From DATHRK01 sp035465395 (GTDB taxonomy: Bacteria > Gemmatimonadota > Gemmatimonadetes > Longimicrobiales > RSA9): a DNA stretch of 64,000 bases. The stretch is from assembly GCA_035465395.1 (NCBI GenBank), contig DATHRK010000046.1, positions 1-64,000 on the forward strand. The letters are read 5' to 3'. Within the stretch, counting starts at the first letter, position 1, and each line of letters begins with the position of its first letter. This document shows positions 58,747 through 64,000 of this stretch, in pieces. Made by a program: the position numbers and the translations under genes. The notes beneath the pieces are model-generated. The model did no database searches and had not been told where the DNA came from. It saw only the letters and a list, made by a program, of their open reading frames with translations.

Positions 58747-60810
58747 GTGAGCGCGAAACCCTCGTTCCTCCAGGAGCTCAAGCGCCGCAAGGTGATCCGG
58801 GCGGGGCTCGTCTACGGGGCCGTCGCCTGGGCGGTCGTCCAGGCCGCGGACGTGTTCGTGCCGGCGCTCGGCCTCCCCGAGTGGGTGCTCACCGCGATCG
58901 CGCTCGTATCCCTGTTGGGCCTGCCTCTCGCGCTCGCGCTGGCCTGGGCCTTCGACCTTCGCGAGGGCGGGATCGAGCGAACGCCGGCCGCTCCGGATGT
59001 GGCAGGCCCGGCGGCGGCCGGGCCCCCTCCTGGCGGGGACGCCGCGGAGGGCTCGCCGGCGTGGATATCCGGGCGCGCCGTGGGCGCGGTGGCCGTGGCG
59101 CTCGCGATCGGCGTCTCGGTCGGCTGGCTCGCGGGCCGCGCGCCCGCCGAGGCCGGGCGCGCCTCGGAGGAGGACCGGCCCTCGATCGCCGTCCTACCGT
59201 TCACGAACCTGGCCCTGGATCCCGAGGCGGCGCCGTTCGTGGAAGGCCTCCACGACGATCTCCTGACGCAGCTCTCCCGGCTGGAACGCCTGCGGGTCAT
59301 CTCGCGCACCTCGGTCCAGGAGTACCGGGACACCGAGAAGACCATCCCCGCCATCGCCGCCGAGCTGGGGGTGGGCCACGTGCTCGAGGGCGGCGTCCAG
59401 CGCGACGGCGGCCGGGTCCGCCTCAACGTGCAGCTGATCGACGGCCGGACCGACGAGCACCTGTGGGCGGAGACGTTCGACCGGGACCTGTCGATGGGCG
59501 GGGTGTTCGAGATCCAGAGCGAGCTCGCGGCGAGGATCGCGGGATCCCTCGCGGACGCCCTCAGCCCGGCGCAGGTCGGCGAGATGGCCACGGACCGCGG
59601 CACCGACGACCTGGCGGCGTGGGAGGAATTCCAGCGCGGACAGATGCTGTTCCGCCGCAGCCTCGTGGCCGACGACGTGGATCGCGCCACCGAGGCGTTC
59701 CGCGCGGCGGTACGCCTGGATCCCGAGTACCTCGACGCGTGGGCGGCTCTGGCGATCGCCGAGGCGACGGAGGCCTGGGAGTGGGGACGGGGTCAGCGGC
59801 TGGCTCGCGCGGAAGAAGCCGTGGCCCGTGCCCGAGCCCTCGACCCGAACCACTACCTCACGCACCTCGCCGCGGGCTACATCCGCTACTACGGGTATCG
59901 CGACTACGACGCCGCGCTGGAGGAATTCCGCACCGCAGAGCGGCTGCGGCCCGGGGATCCCGAGGTGCTCCAACCGATGGGCTGGGTGCTGCGCCGGCTG
60001 GGACGGTGGGGCGAGGCGCTGGACGCCTTCGAGGCAGCTTTCGAGCGGGACCCGCGCCACTTCGAGCTGGTGTGGACCAGCCTGGGCGTCACGAACCTGT
60101 TCTGGGGAGATACGGCCGCCGCTCGACGGTACCTGGACCTGGCGGAGGACATCGACCCCGGGTTCGCGGGCGTGTACTCCATCAAGGCGCACGCCGCTCT
60201 GCGTGGGGGCCGCGGGGTCCCCGGTATGGAGCGGGAACTCCGGCGCGTGCCCGACGCGGCCACGCGCCGGGCCGCGGTGTACGACTTGGAGGTCGTGGGC
60301 CGAGCGGTTGCGGACCGATTCGAGGATGATCTGCTCGCCGCGCTGCGGGGGCCGGTGCCCACGCCCGACGGCCTGTTCGGCTTGATCGAGGCCACATCAC
60401 GGCTGTCGCTGAGCCCCGAGGACTCGGCCCGTCGGGCCGCCGTCCTCGCCGTGGCGGACTCCCTTTCCCGCTACACCGGCAACTGGTCGTATCAATTGAC
60501 GCTCACCCTGGCCGCCGCGCTCGAGCGCGTACGACGCGGGGCGGGGCCGGGCGCCCTGGCCGACCTGGACCGGGCCGTCGACGCATTCGCGGCGCAGGGC
60601 GATGCCATGGAACTCCAGAGGATCCGCTACAACCAAGCCGCCGCCCACGCGATCGCGGGCGACGCGGACACCGCTCTCCGCATCCTCGACGAGGTCATCG
60701 TTCCCGGCGAGCGCTTCTCCCCGCTGGAGCTGCGCGTCGACCCGATCTGGGACCCCATCCGGGACGATCCCCGGTTCCGGGCCATCGCGGCGCGGGGGGG
60801 CGGCGGGTGA
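58747..60810 (+). CDS. Membrane-anchored FlgO-like/TPR protein, paralogue 1
   Basis: A 687-residue protein. The N-terminal module (residues ~5-75) is FLQELKRRKVIRAGLVYGAV followed by two helices ending LALALAWAFDLREGG. After a linker with one more helix (~115-133) comes a FlgO-like domain: RPSIAVLPFTNLALDPEAAPF, VISRTSVQEYRDT, VLEGGVQRDGGRVRLNVQLI and DEHLWAETFDRDL. From ~residue 290 the rest is TPR repeats (LVADDVDRATEAFRAAVRLDP, LGRWGEALDAFEAAFERDP). Such N-terminal modules usually belong to transmembrane sensors or cyclase-type proteins; no enzymatic domain is seen. GTG 58747 start. Two close paralogues follow. Confidence 0.78.
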   Translation: MSAKPSFLQELKRRKVIRAGLVYGAVAWAVVQAADVFVPALGLPEWVLTAIALVSLLGLPLALALAWAFDLREGGIERTPAAPDVAGPAAAGPPPGGDAAEGSPAWISGRAVGAVAVALAIGVSVGWLAGRAPAEAGRASEEDRPSIAVLPFTNLALDPEAAPFVEGLHDDLLTQLSRLERLRVISRTSVQEYRDTEKTIPAIAAELGVGHVLEGGVQRDGGRVRLNVQLIDGRTDEHLWAETFDRDLSMGGVFEIQSELAARIAGSLADALSPAQVGEMATDRGTDDLAAWEEFQRGQMLFRRSLVADDVDRATEAFRAAVRLDPEYLDAWAALAIAEATEAWEWGRGQRLARAEEAVARARALDPNHYLTHLAAGYIRYYGYRDYDAALEEFRTAERLRPGDPEVLQPMGWVLRRLGRWGEALDAFEAAFERDPRHFELVWTSLGVTNLFWGDTAAARRYLDLAEDIDPGFAGVYSIKAHAALRGGRGVPGMERELRRVPDAATRRAAVYDLEVVGRAVADRFEDDLLAALRGPVPTPDGLFGLIEATSRLSLSPEDSARRAAVLAVADSLSRYTGNWSYQLTLTLAAALERVRRGAGPGALADLDRAVDAFAAQGDAMELQRIRYNQAAAHAIAGDADTALRILDEVIVPGERFSPLELRVDPIWDPIRDDPRFRAIAARGGGG

Positions 60811-62912
60811 GCGAGCGGCCGTCGTTCCTCGACGAACTCAAGCGCCGCAAGGTCGTGCGGGTGGCGCTGGTCTACGGTGCCACGGTGTTCGCGGTGCTCC
60901 AGGCGGCCGACATCATCGTTCCGCGCCTGCAGCTGCCCGACTGGACGATCACGCTCCTGCTGGTGATCGCCCTGCTGGGGTTCCCGATCGCGCTCGTGCT
61001 GGCGTGGGCGTTCGACCTGACGCCGGAAGGGGTGCGAGCCGACACGATGTCCGTGGCCGGCAGCGTGGACGATGGGTCCGGTCCGGGAGCCGTCCCGGGG
61101 CGCGGCCCTTCCCAGAGGCGCGCGGAGCCACGCACGGCGTGGGTGGGCCGCCGTACGCTGCTGGCTGCCGGGGTCATGATCGCCCTCGGCCTGGCTCTCG
61201 GCGCGGGCTGGTTCGCCGGATCCTCGATGGCCGGCGGGAGGGAAGGCGACGTTGCCGGCGCTGCGGCGGACGACGGTCGGCCGTCGATCGCGGTCCTTCC
61301 GTTCGACAATATCTCCCGGGAGGCCGACACGGAGCCGTTCGTCGAGGGCCTGCACGACGACGTCCTGACCCAGCTCTCACGCATCGAACGGCTCCGCGTG
61401 ATCTCCCGTACCTCCGTCCAGGAGTACCGCGACACGGAGCGGCCGATCCCCGAGATCGCGTCGGAGTTGGGCGTCGGCCACGTGCTGGAGGGAGGCGTGC
61501 AGCGTGACGGCGGCCGCGTCCGCCTCAACGTGCAGCTCATCGACGGTCGAACCGACGAGCACGTGTGGGCGCAGACGTTCGACCGGGATCTGACGATCGG
61601 GGGCGTGTTCGAGATCCAGAGCGAGCTGGCCGCCGGGATCGCCGGAGCGCTCGCGAACGCCCTCAGTCCCGAGCAAATGAACGCGCTGGCCACCTCGCGC
61701 GGCACCGACGACCTCGCGGCGTGGGAAGAGTTCCAGCGGGGCATGGCGTTCTTTCGGCGCAGCCTCGTGAGCGACGACGTGGACAGGGCGACCGCCGCAT
61801 TCCGCGCGGCAACGCGGCTGGACCCGCGGTATCTGGACGCCTGGGCGAGGCTCGCGATCGCCGAGGCTACCATGTCCTGGGAGTTCGGGCGCAGGGAACG
61901 GTTGCCGCGCGCGGAGGAAGCCGCGGAACGCGCCCGCGAGATCGACCCGGACCACTATCTTACGCATCTGGCGGACGGCTACGTCCGGTACTACGGTCAC
62001 CGGGACTACGACGGCGCGCTGCGCGCACTCGGCCGGGCCGAGAGGCTGCGGCCGGGAGATCCGGAGGTGTTGCAGCCGATCGGCTGGGTCCTGCGGAGGC
62101 AGGGCCGCTGGCAGGAGGCCATCGCCGCCTTCGAACAGGCCGAGCTGCGCGACCCCCGGCACTTCGAGCTGGTGTTCACCAGTCTCGGTGTCACGAAGCT
62201 GCTCTACGGCGACGCGGAAGAGGGGCGCCGCCATCTGGATCTGGCCGCCGAGATCGATCCACGATACGGCGGTACGTACGCGTGGCGTGCTCTGGACGTG
62301 TTGAAGCGGACGGGCGACGTCGGGGCCGCCGCGGCGGAGATACGGCGTGCACCGGATGAACGGGTCGTCGCGATGGCCCTCGGGTTCCTGGCCGTCGTCG
62401 GAAGGTCGCTGGCCCCTCAGTTCCGGGATGAGCTGCTCGGCCTGTTGCGGGACCCTCCGGCCGCCGGGCTCGAGACGTTCGGACTCGTGGAGGCGCTGGC
62501 GAGCAGCGATCTCGAGCCCGACGACGACGCCCGCAAACGAGCGCTGGCCGCCGCGCTGGACAGCATCGCGCAGCCGGGAGCCGTTTGGAACTACCAGGGT
62601 CTGTTCGTCGCGGCCTCGGCGCTGGCCCGCATACGTGCGGGGGCGGGCGAGGCGCCGCTCGCGGAGCTGGACCGCGCCGTGGCGGAGGTGGAAGATCTGG
62701 GGGATGCCTACATCCTGGGGGTGGTGCGCTACAACCAGGCAGCGGCACACGCGCTCGCGGGCGACGTGGACGGGGCGCTCCGCATCCTCGCAGACGTCGT
62801 CACGTCGGATGCACGCTATTCGCCTCTCATATTGAGCGTCGACCCCATCTGGGACCCCATCCGCGATGATCCCGGGTTCCGGGCGCTCGCGTCCCGGGGA
62901 AGCCCCTCATGA
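60807..62912 (+). CDS. Membrane-anchored FlgO-like/TPR protein, paralogue 2
   Basis: A 701-residue protein with the same order as its upstream neighbour: FLDELKRRKVVRVALVYGAT with paired helices ending IALVLAWAFDLTPEG, one linker helix, the FlgO-like domain (RPSIAVLPFDNISREADTEPF, VISRTSVQEYRDTERPIPEI, HVLEGGVQRDGGRVRLN), then TPRs (ATAAFRAATRLDP, QEAIAAFEQAELRDP). Similarity to paralogue 1 runs along the full length, implying tandem duplication. GTG 60807 overlaps the preceding stop by four bases (GTGA). Function is unknown; the TPRs suggest protein partners. Confidence 0.78.
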   Translation: MSERPSFLDELKRRKVVRVALVYGATVFAVLQAADIIVPRLQLPDWTITLLLVIALLGFPIALVLAWAFDLTPEGVRADTMSVAGSVDDGSGPGAVPGRGPSQRRAEPRTAWVGRRTLLAAGVMIALGLALGAGWFAGSSMAGGREGDVAGAAADDGRPSIAVLPFDNISREADTEPFVEGLHDDVLTQLSRIERLRVISRTSVQEYRDTERPIPEIASELGVGHVLEGGVQRDGGRVRLNVQLIDGRTDEHVWAQTFDRDLTIGGVFEIQSELAAGIAGALANALSPEQMNALATSRGTDDLAAWEEFQRGMAFFRRSLVSDDVDRATAAFRAATRLDPRYLDAWARLAIAEATMSWEFGRRERLPRAEEAAERAREIDPDHYLTHLADGYVRYYGHRDYDGALRALGRAERLRPGDPEVLQPIGWVLRRQGRWQEAIAAFEQAELRDPRHFELVFTSLGVTKLLYGDAEEGRRHLDLAAEIDPRYGGTYAWRALDVLKRTGDVGAAAAEIRRAPDERVVAMALGFLAVVGRSLAPQFRDELLGLLRDPPAAGLETFGLVEALASSDLEPDDDARKRALAAALDSIAQPGAVWNYQGLFVAASALARIRAGAGEAPLAELDRAVAEVEDLGDAYILGVVRYNQAAAHALAGDVDGALRILADVVTSDARYSPLILSVDPIWDPIRDDPGFRALASRGSPS

Positions 62913-62925
62913 ACAGGTGCCACCC

Positions 62926-64000
62926 GTGAACGGCCCGTCCTTCCTCGCCGAGCTGAAGCGCCGCAAGGTCGTGCGCGTGGCGCTGGTGTACGGCGCGACC
63001 GCGTTCGCGATGCTGGAGGCGGCCGACCTGATCGTACCGCGCCTGGCACTGCCGGACTGGACGATCACGCTCCTCCTGGTGCTGGTGATGCTCGGTTTCC
63101 CGATCGCACTGGCGTTGGCGTGGGCGTTCGACCTGACGCCGGAAGGAGTGCGGCCGGAGGTCCCGACGGAGGAGGCCGCGACGGCGCACGCCGCGCCCGG
63201 TGTGGCGTCCGGTGGGCGCGGGACCTGGGTCGGTGGACGCACCCTCCTCGCCACGGGCGTGATGCTCGCGCTCGGGCTCGCGCTCGGTGCCGGCTGGTTC
63301 GCGGGCTCCTCCATGGCCGGTTCCGGAGCTCCGTCGGACGGCCACCGTGTCGCCGTCCTGCCGCTGCGCGACATGGACCCGGACGGCAGCAGCGCGATCC
63401 TCGCGGCAGGCGTCCAGGAGGACCTGCTGACGCGCCTCAGCAAGATCGGCGAGCTGAGCATCATCTCCCGGACCTCGGTCGAAGAGTACGCGGGCACGTC
63501 CAAGAGCATCCCCGAGATCGCCAGCGAGCTGGGCGCGACCGCGATCATCGAGGGCGGCGTGCAGCGCGCCGGCGACCACGTGCGCATCAACGTCCAGCTC
63601 ATCGACGGGCGGAGCGACGAGCACCTGTGGGCGGAGACCTTCGACCGCCCCTGGAGCATGGACAACCTGTTCGCGATCCAGAGCGAGATCGCCGAGCGCG
63701 TGGCCGAGGCGCTCCGGGCGGCGCTGTCGCCCGACGAACGCGCGCGGATCGACGACCGGCCGACGGAGAGCGAGGCGGCCTACGAGCTGTACGTCCAGGC
63801 CCGCAACGCGTACCAGCGCGGCGGCGCCGGCGGACCGCAGGACCTCCGGGAGGCGGTCCGCTTCGCGGAGGGGGCGATCGCCGCTGACTCCTCGTTCGCG
63901 GAGGCGTACGCGGTCCTCTCCCTGGCCCACGCCTTCCTCTTCTGGATCCAGGCGGATCGCACGCCCGCCCGGTTGGAGAGCGCGCGCGCCGCGGCCGACC
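62926..64000 (+). CDS. Membrane-anchored FlgO-like/TPR protein, paralogue 3 (3' truncated by window)
   Basis: The visible 358 codons show the same N-terminal module (FLAELKRRKVVRVALVYGAT, IALALAWAFDLTPEGV) and linker helix, then a more divergent FlgO-like domain (HRVAVLPLRDMDPDGSSAIL, SIISRTSVEEYAG, IIEGGVQRAGDHVRINVQLID, DEHLWAETFDRPWSM). TPRs begin near residue 290 (YELYVQARNAYQRGG). It is 13 bases downstream of paralogue 2. GTG 62926 is chosen because it aligns with the start of the other two; GTG 62917 is an alternative. The frame is open to the window end. Confidence 0.75.
   Translation, partial: MNGPSFLAELKRRKVVRVALVYGATAFAMLEAADLIVPRLALPDWTITLLLVLVMLGFPIALALAWAFDLTPEGVRPEVPTEEAATAHAAPGVASGGRGTWVGGRTLLATGVMLALGLALGAGWFAGSSMAGSGAPSDGHRVAVLPLRDMDPDGSSAILAAGVQEDLLTRLSKIGELSIISRTSVEEYAGTSKSIPEIASELGATAIIEGGVQRAGDHVRINVQLIDGRSDEHLWAETFDRPWSMDNLFAIQSEIAERVAEALRAALSPDERARIDDRPTESEAAYELYVQARNAYQRGGAGGPQDLREAVRFAEGAIAADSSFAEAYAVLSLAHAFLFWIQADRTPARLESARAAAD

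Overview
The window is GC-rich bacterial chromosome, almost fully coding, with many GTG starts and 1-4 base gene overlaps. No tRNA, rRNA, CRISPR array, insertion sequence or phage gene was seen. The gene content suggests a heterotrophic Gram-negative, most likely Gemmatimonadota: a TonB receptor with a carboxypeptidase-regulatory-like domain, many secreted proteins and lipoproteins, DUF2911, an S9 peptidase, tandem TPR signalling proteins, an ArgR regulon and a TPP riboswitch. The phylum is inferred from gene style, not from a marker gene.

Layout. 1-7.0 kb: end of a serine hydrolase; an ArsR-type regulator with an SRPBCC partner behind a perfect 17-bp dyad; a secreted protein joined to a TPR-LuxR regulator; a secreted TPR protein. 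6.6-15.3 kb (minus): VOC protein, AraC regulator, TonB receptor, ADP-forming acyl-CoA synthetase plus enoyl-CoA hydratase, DUF2911 lipoprotein. 15.4-25.1 kb (minus): arginine block, argR - S9 peptidase - argC-argB-argD-acetyltransferase-argG-argH. The argC promoter carries an ARG box inside a larger dyad. 25.4-31.8 kb: DUF305 protein, lipoprotein, YkvA-like protein, thiC with promoter and TPP riboswitch, UPF0316 protein, MATE exporter and a TPR protein. Between the last two lies a compact unit: promoter, 36-codon ORF, terminator, all directly upstream of the exporter. 32-44.3 kb: glycosyltransferase, TonB-like protein and pabBC fusion; HtrA protease and DUF1460 lipoprotein; zinc ribbon with overlapping partner; MFS transporter; small membrane protein; thiI with a rhodanese domain; BNR protein. 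44.4-54.1 kb: degenerate histidine kinase, amino-acid dehydrogenase with two XdhC-family proteins, an orphan [2Fe-2S] subunit, DinB, DUF2461, methyltransferase, SET protein, Ycf48-like lipoprotein and HU. 54.3-64.0 kb: msrA behind two mutually exclusive hairpins, DUF1206, LVIVD-repeat protein, SnoaL-like protein, and three tandem paralogues of a membrane-anchored FlgO-like/TPR protein, the last cut by the window end.

Working together: the arginine genes form one ArgR-controllable unit from N-acetylglutamate to argininosuccinate cleavage, except that argF and argJ/argE are not in view. ThiC and ThiI both serve thiamine synthesis. The most unusual locus is the 36-codon ORF with its own promoter and terminator, ending 23 bases before a MATE exporter start. 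It could be a peptide-based attenuator of the exporter or an independent microprotein gene. Functions come from reading motifs, with no database search.
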